Positions 1 to 8,983 of a stretch of DNA of 64,000 nucleotides are shown here, piece by piece (position 1 is the stretch's first letter; every line of letters begins with the position of its first letter). The notes beneath the pieces are model-generated. The model was given only the letters and a program-made list of their open reading frames with translations. It made no database searches and was not told the DNA's origin. Origin of the DNA: Motiliproteus sp965230185. Lineage in GTDB: Bacteria > Pseudomonadota > Gammaproteobacteria > Pseudomonadales > Balneatricaceae. The position numbers were made by a program, and so were the translations under genes. The DNA is taken from positions 3,472,001 to 3,536,000 of the forward strand of contig OZ245995.1 of NCBI GenBank assembly GCA_965230185.1, given 5' to 3'.

Positions 1-108
1 AGTTTTTCTTAACAACCAAACACTAAAACTCAAAAGCCCCACCTTAATAATAAAATCATGAAACCAAGAGCATAAAAATCGGACAGCAACCCACATCCAC
101 CAACGCAT
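1..108 (-). CDS. possible start of an unidentified gene cut by the left window edge
   Basis: On the minus strand an ATG at 108 opens a frame of 36 codons with no stop up to the window edge. An in-frame TAG lies just upstream. The peptide is rich in Trp, Phe and Leu, as in a membrane segment. There is no clear Shine-Dalgarno sequence and I recognise no family. It follows the ligase gene on the same strand, so it could be the next gene of the polysaccharide operon, but a chance open frame in AT-rich DNA is equally possible. Confidence 0.2.
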   Translation of the reverse strand, partial: MRWWMWVAVRFLCSWFHDFIIKVGLLSFSVWLLRKT

Positions 109-203
109 TATTAATAAACCACGCTAAGCAGGTAAGCAAGTCATCTGGAAAAAACCGCGACTGCATAAAAAACAGCCACAATCCCCCCCCCGCCACATGA
201 AAA
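109..203. other. short AT-rich spacer with a nine-C tract
   Basis: This is the spacer downstream of the ligase stop. It contains a run of nine C at 183-191 (nine G on the coding strand). I see no terminator stem. A short ATG frame starting at 198 runs through the tract but stops after 24 codons. Confidence 0.4.
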
Positions 204-1499
204 CTAGTCCTTTATAACCTGAATTTTTCTAAACCTGGTTCTTACTCTATCAAGGTCCGGGGATCCCCTTTCCGATCCATCAGAATCATTACCTTTTAAT
301 TCCCGGAGCACTACAGTATTTAACATCACCATCAATGCGACTAAGTGATAAAACAAATCAAAATAAGCCAGCCCCAAAAAGGCTCCGCTAGAAGCAAATC
401 CTATCAGACTAACCTGAATCATCGACGACAGGTCCCGAGCCCATACCAAATCGTTCCGACCTCGCACTAAACGATTAATAGACCTTCCTGTAAGTAGTGT
501 TGCTGCCCCCAACGTCAAAAACAATCCAAGCCCGACAAAACCGTGCTCACCCAGGATCTCAAAGTATATACTATGGGCATCGGTACCACCGACGAAAACA
601 TTGTAGCCACCTCCAGTAAAAGGCTCTTCAAGAGCTCGTTCAATCGCAAATCGCCAGGCATTCAGTCGTTCATTTGCCGATTGATCTTCCTGATAGGTTT
701 GGATTGTACTCATACGCTCCCACCAGGTTTGGGGCATGAAGTTCAGAGCAATAGGAACGACTATTAAAAAAGGCAGCAAAATTCGAATCTTGTTTCGACT
801 CTTCATAAAGAAATAGCTACCCATTACTATCAACCCTACCAAAGCGCCTCGAGACTGAGTGCCGAGAATAGCAACAACGGTAAAGAACATTGCCGCCATT
901 AAACCAAGTTGCAGCCAGCGTTGTTGTGCCTGGAGTTGAAGATAGCGCATGATCGGAACGGTCATAATTAATGCAAGACCAATTTCATTATTCCCGCCTA
1001 TGAAGGTTCCCAAAGGTCCTCGGACATGGTAACCACCGCCAGTGAGAATGGTAAAGATCCCTCCCTTAATCCCATAAAAACCAAGGGATAACGCTATTAT
1101 CCAGGCGACATGGTGTATCCTGAGCCGCGTATTAATTAACATCAGCGTAAGAAAGATCATCACCTGAATCTTTATCACTTTATTAAACTGGGGCCAGGCA
1201 AACTGAGGATAATGAGCGTCAATAGTCGAAACCAACATCCAGATAATAAATAATATTAAAACAACTACTTCACGGCTCCATGGAACTTTCAGGGATTCTT
1301 TTTTCAGATGGATAAACAAAGCAATAATCGTAACTATTGCTGTTATTTGTGCAAAAGGAGCATTAACTGCAAAACCGTAGGCCAATCGGTGCGGGTTCAT
1401 ATAACCCAACCAGGACCACAACAATATTCCTACATAAGGAAAACGTAGTATCAGGGGCAAGACCCCTAGCACAATAGCAGCTACCAAAATATCACGCAT
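204..1499 (-). CDS. exosortase A-associated O-antigen-ligase-like membrane protein
   Basis: A 431-residue multi-spanning inner-membrane protein of the Wzy/O-antigen ligase superfamily, closest in feel to the putative O-glycosylation ligase of exosortase A loci (TIGR03097-like). Seen directly: many hydrophobic segments, a GNNEIGLAL segment near 169-177, the Wzy_C-type TQSRGAL motif near 214-220, and DAHSIYFE followed by GEHGFVGL near 307-321. Enzymes of this family join or polymerise undecaprenyl-linked glycans on the periplasmic side. It is the last well-supported gene of the long minus-strand polysaccharide operon. The gene is more AT-rich than the rest of the window. The exact acceptor is unknown: lipid, exopolysaccharide or a PEP-CTERM protein are all possible. 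Confidence 0.85.
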   Translation of the reverse strand: MRDILVAAIVLGVLPLILRFPYVGILLWSWLGYMNPHRLAYGFAVNAPFAQITAIVTIIALFIHLKKESLKVPWSREVVVLILFIIWMLVSTIDAHYPQFAWPQFNKVIKIQVMIFLTLMLINTRLRIHHVAWIIALSLGFYGIKGGIFTILTGGGYHVRGPLGTFIGGNNEIGLALIMTVPIMRYLQLQAQQRWLQLGLMAAMFFTVVAILGTQSRGALVGLIVMGSYFFMKSRNKIRILLPFLIVVPIALNFMPQTWWERMSTIQTYQEDQSANERLNAWRFAIERALEEPFTGGGYNVFVGGTDAHSIYFEILGEHGFVGLGLFLTLGAATLLTGRSINRLVRGRNDLVWARDLSSMIQVSLIGFASSGAFLGLAYFDLFYHLVALMVMLNTVVLRELKGNDSDGSERGSPDLDRVRTRFRKIQVIKD

Positions 1500-1547
1500 A
1501 GTATAGCCAAATCATAAATTTAATGACGACCTGCATAAATAACTAAT

Positions 1548-2780
1548 TTACCTCTGAATATTTTGCCGATACTTTGATAATTCCAGCGTGTTCGGTAAGC
1601 CTGCAAACTCCTCCCGCAAAATATTGATCCGGCTATCCCAACTATTCATTTCAGCATAGTTCAATATATAATCACGATCCCAGTTCAAAGAAAGGGCATC
1701 ATTTATTGCCTGTGATAATTTGTCCGATTTTCCAAAAGGAACAATAGCACCAAGCTTCTCATCGCAGACGACTTCTGAATTGCCACCTACATCTGTCGTT
1801 ATTACCGGCAATCCGCAAGCCATCGCTTCTAAAAAAACGTTCGCCCAGCCTTCATTACTTGTAGCCAGTACAAACAGATCGGCTGCTGAAAGCACACTTT
1901 TAAGCTGATCAGGCGGAAGGGCACCCACAAACCTGACCTGATCCTGCAACCCCAACCGCACGACCTGCTCCTTAAGCTGAGCTTCAATATTGCCTTCCGT
2001 ACTCCCACCACCCACAATCAGATAGCAAAGTTCAGAATGAGCTTCCAGCAATGCCGGTAACTGCTCTAACACTCGATGAAACCCTTTACGCTCAACCAGA
2101 GCACCGACGGAAATAATAACTGGTTGATCAGAATTCAGCCCTAGTCTGGCCCGGCATTCTGCCTTCGGTAAAGGATAAAACTTTCTGGTATCGACACCAT
2201 TTCCTATTACGCGAGCTTTTTCAGAGTCGCAGCCTAGTCTTAGTGCATGTTGTCGTAACGAGTCCGATACCGAAAATATACGATCCGACAGTCTGAAGAC
2301 CCACTGCAGTTGCTTACGCAGCAACCATTTTTTTGAATGGGGTATCTCTGTCCCCCTGAGAGTCACCACAACTTTCTTATTCAGGAGTTTCCCCAGAATA
2401 CAGGCAGCAAGACCATCGGGGTAAGCAAAATGTGCATCAATGACATCAAACTCACGCCTTTGCCTCCATAGCATTGGAAATATACTGAGAGCCATCAAAA
2501 CACCATCCAGGCTTTTGAATATACCTGGAAAGCACAAAAAACGCGGACGTGCTACCGAAATGCCATCAAGCTGTTCGCTCACTGATTTGAAAGGACGAAA
2601 ATGTGGCTTTATTTTCTGCAGAACCTGCTGACAGGGAAACCAGGCGACAGGTGCCACGACACGCAGAGGTAGTTCCTTACCGACCCGAAACATTCGCTCC
2701 CTGATAAAGACGCCCGCTTGCGGAGCCCCCGGATTCGGAAACAACGAACTGAGGACTAAGATCCTGGGTTTTGGTTTCAT
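1548..2780 (-). CDS. family 4 glycosyltransferase
   Basis: A 410-residue cytoplasmic GT-B glycosyltransferase. The N-terminal half starts with an ILVLSSLFPNP segment typical of GT4 enzymes. The C-terminal half has SVGALVERKG, the VGGGS donor-site loop, and the E-x7-E motif in NEGWANVFLEAMACGLPV, followed by TDVGGNSEVV. It retains a nucleotide-sugar donor and adds a sugar to a lipid-linked chain; donor and acceptor cannot be read from the sequence. Its start lies 3 bases beyond the end of the upstream glycosyltransferase gene, consistent with co-transcription. Confidence 0.85.
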   Translation of the reverse strand: MKPKPRILVLSSLFPNPGAPQAGVFIRERMFRVGKELPLRVVAPVAWFPCQQVLQKIKPHFRPFKSVSEQLDGISVARPRFLCFPGIFKSLDGVLMALSIFPMLWRQRREFDVIDAHFAYPDGLAACILGKLLNKKVVVTLRGTEIPHSKKWLLRKQLQWVFRLSDRIFSVSDSLRQHALRLGCDSEKARVIGNGVDTRKFYPLPKAECRARLGLNSDQPVIISVGALVERKGFHRVLEQLPALLEAHSELCYLIVGGGSTEGNIEAQLKEQVVRLGLQDQVRFVGALPPDQLKSVLSAADLFVLATSNEGWANVFLEAMACGLPVITTDVGGNSEVVCDEKLGAIVPFGKSDKLSQAINDALSLNWDRDYILNYAEMNSWDSRINILREEFAGLPNTLELSKYRQNIQR

Positions 2781-2783
2781 CTC

Positions 2784-3986
2784 TTAGCCTATCGCCGTTC
2801 CGTATACTGATCTGTATCGATCAACACTGACTCCCCAGTTACGCTCCTGCTCAACGAAGCAACGACCGGCGTCCTTTATTCCACACCAGCTTTCTGGCTT
2901 ATTTACCAGCTCAGTAATAGCGGATGTCAATGAAGCGACGTTTCCCGCTTCGAACAGAACACCCGTTTCCCCATTCTTTATGAGCTCTTTATGGCCACCC
3001 ACATTTGAAGCTACCATCAGCTTTTTTTGCGCCATGGCTTCCAACGGTTTCAATGGCGTCACCAGATCAGTTAATCGCATGGACTTGCGAGGATAGACCA
3101 ATACATCCACCAGACTGTAATACTGCTGAACATCCTGATGCGGTACGCGCCCCGTGAAGCGCACAGCCTTTTCAACCTTCAGATCAGAAGCCAGTTGCCT
3201 GAGGTTATCTTCCTGGGGACCACCGCCGACCAGTAACAATCGATAATCTGGATCCAGTGACAACAAAGCGGGCATCGCCTTAATCAGCAAGTCCAGCCCC
3301 TCATAAGCGTAGAATGATCCGATAAAGCCGAGTACCTTCTGATTTTCAAGACCAAGTTTTTCCACCAGCAGCGGATTCTTCTCAGGGGTAACTGAAAAAC
3401 TTTCAATATCGACAGCGTTAGGAATAACCCGGACCTTGGATTGGGGTATACCCCGGTTACAGATCTCGTTCTTCAAACCTTCGCAGATTGTGGTGACAAC
3501 GTCGGCACCTTTCATCACCTGAGTTTCCAGTGCCCGGCTTAACCGATAACGCATACCCCACTCTTTGCTGGTACCATGATCCACTGCCGCGTCTTCCCAG
3601 AAAGCACGAATCTCATACACCAGTGGCAGACCCAACCGACGCGCCGCTCGCAGGGCGGCCATACCGTTGAGAGCTGGAGAATGGGCATGAAGAATATCCG
3701 GTTTGATCTCTTCGGCTACTTCCAGAATGCGTTTTTCCAGTTGCCTGATTAACGCCAGTTGATTCAGCACTGGTACCTCATCGAACAGGCTCGGGCTTTC
3801 CGGCGTCCGATAGAACTCGAGCCCATCGACAGTTTCTTTCAACTGATCAACATCGCCCTGCTTAGGGCCAGTAAGGTGGCTTGTTGTCCATCCCATATTT
3901 CGCTGTTGATTCAGGATCGCTCGGGTACGGAAGGTATAGCCACTGTGCAGAGGAATCGAATGATCAAGAATATGTAGAATATGCAT
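2784..3986 (-). CDS. exosortase A-associated glycosyltransferase (Daro_2409 type)
   Basis: A 400-residue GT4 glycosyltransferase beginning MHILHILDHSIPLHSGY, the start characteristic of the PEP-CTERM/exosortase A glycosyltransferase family (TIGR04063, recalled from family knowledge). Further motifs are PNAVDIESF, GFIGSFYAYEGLD, LLLVGGGPQE and a C-terminal EAMAQKKLMVASNVGGHKEL donor-binding stretch. It acts in the cytoplasm on the exopolysaccharide repeat unit. It is 12 bases downstream of the amidotransferase gene and 3 bases upstream of the next glycosyltransferase, so it belongs to the same transcript. Confidence 0.87.
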   Translation of the reverse strand: MHILHILDHSIPLHSGYTFRTRAILNQQRNMGWTTSHLTGPKQGDVDQLKETVDGLEFYRTPESPSLFDEVPVLNQLALIRQLEKRILEVAEEIKPDILHAHSPALNGMAALRAARRLGLPLVYEIRAFWEDAAVDHGTSKEWGMRYRLSRALETQVMKGADVVTTICEGLKNEICNRGIPQSKVRVIPNAVDIESFSVTPEKNPLLVEKLGLENQKVLGFIGSFYAYEGLDLLIKAMPALLSLDPDYRLLLVGGGPQEDNLRQLASDLKVEKAVRFTGRVPHQDVQQYYSLVDVLVYPRKSMRLTDLVTPLKPLEAMAQKKLMVASNVGGHKELIKNGETGVLFEAGNVASLTSAITELVNKPESWCGIKDAGRCFVEQERNWGVSVDRYRSVYGTAIG

Positions 3987-3998
3987 AGAATCTGTCCC

Positions 3999-5897
3999 TT
4001 ACGCCACAGTCGCGCCTTCACGCCGAACAAAGGCTTCAAACATCAGCAGACTCCAAAGCGTGGCGCTATGGTCTCTTACCCCCTCTTCATGCTGGCTGAC
4101 CAGAGTATTCACGTAGTCCATATTAAAGTACCCGCTGTCAGCCATGGAGGCACCCAGCAGGCTGTCTCGAACCCGGCTTCTCAGAGGTCCCCGGAACCAT
4201 TTCGCCAGAGGCACCGCAAATCCCATTTTCTGGCGATAGAGGATGTCTTTGCTCAGGTGCGATTCCATGGATTTTTTAAAGATATGTTTACCTTGCTGGC
4301 CATTGAGTTTGAAGCTGGAGGGTAGTCCTGAGATCCACTCAATGAACTTATGGTCGAGTATGGGCACCCGTACTTCCAGTGAATGGGCCATGCTGGCCCG
4401 GTCCACCTTGGTAAGAATATCCCCCACCAGGTATGTCTTCATATCTATATATTGAATCAGGGACAGGGGGTCGTCCGTAGGTGCCCGTTCTGCATGACGC
4501 CTAAACACCTCAATGGCATTGTAACCCTGCAGCTCCTGTTTTAACCGGGAGCCGTAAAGTTCACTGCGCAGTTTATCGGTCAGTACCGAAATATTGTGAA
4601 AATAGCCTTCCACTGGGTCGCGAGCCAGGGCCTGAAATGTAGTCTTAGCCCGGAAAATCCGTGGCGCCCAGTCCGCTTTGGGATAGGCCTCTCCCAAAAA
4701 TCCGAATAACGGTTGACGCACCGATGTCGGCATCAGACCTCGCAAGCGCTCTTCGTTCATGTGCCAGCGATAACGACGATAGCCAGCCATCGATTCATCT
4801 CCGCCGTCACCGGAGAGCACTACAGTGACGTTTTCCTTTGCCAGCTCACAGACTCTGTATGTAGGCATCGCAGAACTGTCGGCGAAGGGCTCATCGTACA
4901 AATCCGCTAACTTATCGATCAGTGAATAATCATCAGTATTAAGCTCTCTCACTTGATGGTTGGTGCGGTACTGGTCAGCAACCTGCCTGGCATAATCTGA
5001 CTCATCGAAACTGGGTTCATCAAAAGAGATGGAGCAGGTGTTGACCGGGTCAGCCTGTAAGCCTGCCATCAGAGCGACAACGGCGCTGGAATCGACACCA
5101 CCCGACAAAAAAGCGCCCAGAGGCACCTCTGATACGAGTCGGATATCCACCGCTTCACGCAGACGCTCTACCAGTTCTCCCTTCGCGTCACCTTCGGTAA
5201 TACCGTGATGAAGAGCAAAAGGAATGTCCCAGTATTCATTGAGCCTTGCCTTTTGCCCCCTGCGAATCGTCAGAGTATGAGCAGGAGGAAGCTTATAAAC
5301 AGACTGATAGATAGTTCTGGGTTCAGGGATATAACCAAGTGCAAAGTACTCTTCAATAGCCAGAGGATCATGACTATCCGGTAAATCTGGATGAACCCGT
5401 AAAGACTTCAGCTCAGAGGCGAAAATCAACTCACCCGACGGTAAAATCGAATAAAACAGAGGCTTGATACCCATCCGATCACGCGCTAAAAAAAGTGTTT
5501 CCTGGCGTCGATCCCATAAAGCAAAAGCAAACATTCCTCTGAAACGATCCACACAGGCCTCTCCCCAGGCGGCCCAGGCATAGACGATGACCTCGGTATC
5601 ACAGTGAGTCTTGAACTGGTAGCCTCTTTCGATCAGCTCTGCGCGAATCTCACGAAAATTGTAAATTTCACCGTTATAGACCACAGCCAGATTCCCGTCC
5701 TGACTGAAAAGCGGCTGCCGTCCGTTGGAAAGATCGATAATAGACAGGCGCCGATGAGCCAGGCCCACTCCAGGTTCACGATGCGTTCCTCCTTCATCGG
5801 GTCCTCGATGAAATTGCACCTGGTTCATTCTATCCAGAAGCCCTGGATCAATCTCCTTATAGCCTCGGGTATCGAATACCCCAGCAATTCCACACAT
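3999..5897 (-). CDS. exosortase A-associated amidotransferase (asparagine synthetase-like)
   Basis: A 632-residue protein of the class II glutamine amidotransferase/asparagine synthetase type, matching the exosortase A amidotransferase 1 family (TIGR03108). I chose the start at 5897 because it gives MCGIAGVFDTRG, where Cys2 becomes the N-terminal nucleophile that frees ammonia from glutamine; a GAGGAC ribosome site lies just upstream. The frame is open further upstream, but that part overlaps the preceding glycosyltransferase gene. Other motifs are HRGPDEGG, AHRRLSIIDLS, YNGEIYNF and the ATP-pyrophosphatase loop LSGGVDSS, followed by LSGDGGDE. It probably amidates a uronic acid or similar group of the polysaccharide rather than making free asparagine. 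Confidence 0.9.
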   Translation of the reverse strand: MCGIAGVFDTRGYKEIDPGLLDRMNQVQFHRGPDEGGTHREPGVGLAHRRLSIIDLSNGRQPLFSQDGNLAVVYNGEIYNFREIRAELIERGYQFKTHCDTEVIVYAWAAWGEACVDRFRGMFAFALWDRRQETLFLARDRMGIKPLFYSILPSGELIFASELKSLRVHPDLPDSHDPLAIEEYFALGYIPEPRTIYQSVYKLPPAHTLTIRRGQKARLNEYWDIPFALHHGITEGDAKGELVERLREAVDIRLVSEVPLGAFLSGGVDSSAVVALMAGLQADPVNTCSISFDEPSFDESDYARQVADQYRTNHQVRELNTDDYSLIDKLADLYDEPFADSSAMPTYRVCELAKENVTVVLSGDGGDESMAGYRRYRWHMNEERLRGLMPTSVRQPLFGFLGEAYPKADWAPRIFRAKTTFQALARDPVEGYFHNISVLTDKLRSELYGSRLKQELQGYNAIEVFRRHAERAPTDDPLSLIQYIDMKTYLVGDILTKVDRASMAHSLEVRVPILDHKFIEWISGLPSSFKLNGQQGKHIFKKSMESHLSKDILYRQKMGFAVPLAKWFRGPLRSRVRDSLLGASMADSGYFNMDYVNTLVSQHEEGVRDHSATLWSLLMFEAFVRREGATVA

Positions 5898-5940
5898 CGT
5901 TTGTCCTCTATATGACAACCAGCGTTTTCTGGTCCGTCTT

Positions 5941-7188
5941 TTAACGCCTTTCAGCCTTTTCAATTCCGGCTGCCGACTGACCTTGAGCACGCTTTGAAAG
6001 TACTCCGTCATATACAGCCTGATAATTCGATACCATGCGCTGAATGCTGAACTCCTTCAAGGCAAATTCCCGAGAAGCCTGCCCCTGAGTCTTGATTAGC
6101 TTTTCATCAAGCGTATAGTGACCGAGACGCTCCGCCATTGCCTCGACATCTTCGGCAGGCACCATAAATCCCGTTCTTCCTTCCTGGACCAGTTCGGCGT
6201 TTCCGCCCACATCCGTTGCGACCACGGGCAGTCCTGAGGCCATCGCCTCGAGGATAGTATTGGAAATTCCTTCGGCGAGCGACGGCAGCACAAAAATATC
6301 CATCTGTCGCATCAAGTCCGGGATATCCTCACGACTACCAGCCATATAAACTCGTTTATCAATCCCTTCTTCAGCAATCAGGCGAGACAAGGAATCGCGC
6401 TGACTGCCATCCCCCACCAGTAGCAGTCGAAGACGCTGCTGTGAATCCCGGCCTGCTGCACGGGCAAATGCTTTAACCAGAGTTGCCTGATCCTTAACTG
6501 GTTCCAGACGACCAACCGTACCCACGACGATACTATCAGGCTGAGTAAATCCCTCAGGCAGGAGCTTCTTTTCTGGATCAGGATTTTCGCAGGGTGCTGC
6601 AGCCGGACCTGGGGCAGTATAAAAGCGCTCGGTATCCACACCGTTGCGAATGGTGGTAAAGCGGTCCTTTCTGACTCCCACCGTGTCCGTCAGGTACTGC
6701 TGCTGATGCAGAGACAAGGGAATGTAGTGATCGATCAGTGGGCGAAACAGCTTACGCATGCGCAGATAACGTGGAGTCCTGCCACTGAGGTCCTGAATAT
6801 CCCAACCGTGCTCACCGTGAACTCGAGCCGAAACACCGGCCATCAAAGCGCAGAACTGCCCTTCCAGCGTTGCCAGATTACGGGTATGCACAAGGTCGGG
6901 CTTAAGCTGTCTGAGCAGCTTCCAGAGTCGCCAGTACAAACCGAGATCCTTACCCTCTCGCTTGTTCAGGGCATAGATTGGAATCGGTCGATTGAGACGC
7001 TGACTGAAATCCGAACTTTCGGTGAGACATATGATGACATGACGATAGCGTTCTTCCGGCATCCTGTTAATCAGGTTGACCAGCCCATTCTCCAACCCCC
7101 CCACCGCAAAGCGGTGGATAATATGGGCGATCAGTGGCGCGTTGCTGTTTGTTGTTTCACTACCTTTCAAATTGTCCGGTCCCTTCAC
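5941..7188 (-). CDS. exosortase A-associated sugar transferase (EpsH1-system type 2)
   Basis: A 415-residue GT4 glycosyltransferase. The N-terminal motif PLIAHIIHRFAVGGLENGLVN is the hallmark of the TIGR03088 family found with exosortase A. Later motifs are RNGVDTERF, GTVGRLEPVKDQ, LLLVGDGSQRD and the E-x7-E type segment AEGISNTILEAMASGLPVVATDVGG. It is expected to extend the undecaprenyl-linked exopolysaccharide unit in the cytoplasm. It sits between exosortase A and the amidotransferase on the same strand with short spacers (42-43 bases). Confidence 0.9.
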   Translation of the reverse strand: MKGPDNLKGSETTNSNAPLIAHIIHRFAVGGLENGLVNLINRMPEERYRHVIICLTESSDFSQRLNRPIPIYALNKREGKDLGLYWRLWKLLRQLKPDLVHTRNLATLEGQFCALMAGVSARVHGEHGWDIQDLSGRTPRYLRMRKLFRPLIDHYIPLSLHQQQYLTDTVGVRKDRFTTIRNGVDTERFYTAPGPAAAPCENPDPEKKLLPEGFTQPDSIVVGTVGRLEPVKDQATLVKAFARAAGRDSQQRLRLLLVGDGSQRDSLSRLIAEEGIDKRVYMAGSREDIPDLMRQMDIFVLPSLAEGISNTILEAMASGLPVVATDVGGNAELVQEGRTGFMVPAEDVEAMAERLGHYTLDEKLIKTQGQASREFALKEFSIQRMVSNYQAVYDGVLSKRAQGQSAAGIEKAERR

Positions 7189-7230
7189 GTATCATCCAAA
7201 CTTTCTTCTTTCTGCTTCTCAGACAATACC

Positions 7231-8805
7231 TTAATCCTGAGCACCGCTGGCAATCTCGACACCTTTACCGGCACTCTCAAATAGCCGCCCAAGCTCACTC
7301 CTGACCCTGACGATATTGGCGTCCATAAACGCTTGCAGTCGCTGAGTAGCCTTCGTACGGTCACCATCAACCGGGGTGTAAATAATATAAGCAACACCTT
7401 CCGCATTGCTGCCAAACAGCTGTTGGTAGGCCTGTACCAGTTTGCCCTGATATTCATTGCTAACCCGAACACCGCCAATTTCATGCCAGTGCCAGATTAA
7501 CAGATCCTGGGCGTGGGAATTAAGATGGGTTTCCCAGACACTCTCCGGCGCGCCGCTCTGGGTCAGCATACGAGACTCCTGGCTGAGCTGCCGCCATACC
7601 GGATGCTTCTGTTCAACCATCACATTCTGGCTGTTAATCAGTTCCGAGTCCTGCTGCTGACTTGCGTAGTACTGTAGCGAAACACCGACTGGCCCCTGAG
7701 GGGAGCTGTAGCTGTTTCGTACTATCTGGGTCGGATTAACATAACGCGGTTGCCACTCGGTAAACGGGCTATTGCTGAGAGACCAGGCCGGATCAACCGG
7801 CAGTGTTTGCGGTAGGGTGATGGCCTGCAGCCCTCCCAGACTGCTCTGGTACTGGAGCCAGGGCCAGAGTATTAAGACCCCCATACCGGCAACAGTTACC
7901 CCTGCCCAGCGCGCGCCCCCCTCAATGCCGGCCTCTTTATCGAAGCCTTTATCGGCAATACGTTCAAAATCATCTCGCCAGTAGGAGCCGACCCAGAACA
8001 ACAGGAAGATTACGATACCAAAGAAAAACCAGCCGTAAATCAGGTGATCGACACCGGTAGCAATTGTCATATCGCTGAAGTGTCCCAGCATCACGATAAT
8101 AAAAGCCCGCAGCCAGTTAGCCACCACCGGCACCACGAAGGACGCCAGGATAAACAGCACACGCTTGCGGTAGCTGCTGTAGTTGAGATAGGCATACAGC
8201 GTACCCAGGGTCACCGATGCGATCAGGTAGCGAACCCCGCTGCACCCCTCCACTACCGACCAGTCACCACTGGGAAGGCTGAAAAAAGTACCTTCGGCAT
8301 AAATTGGAATACCGGTAAGGCGCACCGCTTCAATCACAAATACAGCGGTCATATTCATCATGGGCGTTATCAGAAACTCGCCCATAGGTACAGCGAATAC
8401 CAGAAAAGCCATTGGAAACGTAATTGATCGCAGAACTCTGAAACCACAGATCAGCCAGACCAACACAGGAATCATCAGCACGAAAGCCAATTGCTCCACC
8501 ACTATCACGCTGACCAGACGTGCTACATACCATAGCAGACCAAGCCCGAGCAGGGGGATCAGCGCCCGCCAGTCGCTGATCGCCGCCTGAGCCGCCAGCT
8601 GTTTCCTGTTCTCCCAGATAAGGTAAAGTCCGATGGGGAAAATAAAATAACCATGAGTAAAGGTTTCTGAACGCTCCCAGATATCCACCATGGACATCAG
8701 AGTCGACCAGTAAATGGCGACCAGAGCCATCAGACAGACTGCGACAACCAGCAGACGTGGTCGCAATAGCACCCTGAACTCCGTCCTGTCCATAGTCTTA
8801 CTCAT
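7231..8805 (-). CDS. xrtA: exosortase A fused to EpsI
   Basis: A 524-residue polytopic membrane protein. Residues about 15-275 are exosortase A (EpsH): the conserved Cys188 lies in VVEGCSGVRY, Arg233 in NWLRAF and His242 in GHFSDM, the three residues expected for the cysteine-protease/transpeptidase-like site. From about 290 to the end is the soluble EpsI-type domain, with the typical LSNSPFTEWQPRY and WHWHEIGG stretches. Exosortases cut and probably re-attach PEP-CTERM proteins at the membrane, and EpsH/EpsI are needed for the associated exopolysaccharide. The fusion is common for XrtA. A 178-base spacer separates it from the upstream gene, so it may have its own promoter. No PEP-CTERM substrate was found in this window. 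Confidence 0.93.
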   Translation of the reverse strand: MSKTMDRTEFRVLLRPRLLVVAVCLMALVAIYWSTLMSMVDIWERSETFTHGYFIFPIGLYLIWENRKQLAAQAAISDWRALIPLLGLGLLWYVARLVSVIVVEQLAFVLMIPVLVWLICGFRVLRSITFPMAFLVFAVPMGEFLITPMMNMTAVFVIEAVRLTGIPIYAEGTFFSLPSGDWSVVEGCSGVRYLIASVTLGTLYAYLNYSSYRKRVLFILASFVVPVVANWLRAFIIVMLGHFSDMTIATGVDHLIYGWFFFGIVIFLLFWVGSYWRDDFERIADKGFDKEAGIEGGARWAGVTVAGMGVLILWPWLQYQSSLGGLQAITLPQTLPVDPAWSLSNSPFTEWQPRYVNPTQIVRNSYSSPQGPVGVSLQYYASQQQDSELINSQNVMVEQKHPVWRQLSQESRMLTQSGAPESVWETHLNSHAQDLLIWHWHEIGGVRVSNEYQGKLVQAYQQLFGSNAEGVAYIIYTPVDGDRTKATQRLQAFMDANIVRVRSELGRLFESAGKGVEIASGAQD

Positions 8806-8983
8806 ACTGGTCGCCCCCTTTAAAGATTCCTTTCCCTGAACTCTGCATTATCTGAATTTCGATTTGAATATTTCAGTGCGTTTTGCGGCGTACTGTCGTC
8901 GTGCTCTGATTCAACGGTTCAATTGGGTTCACATAAACGTTTCTGGTGAGTGCAGACAATACTGCTCTCCAGGCGGCCCATGC

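Noticed and set aside
5898..6011. Longer N-terminus for the amidotransferase
   Set aside because: The extra 38 residues overlap the preceding gene and would bury the Cys that must be N-terminal for activity. The ATG at 5897 has a good ribosome site.
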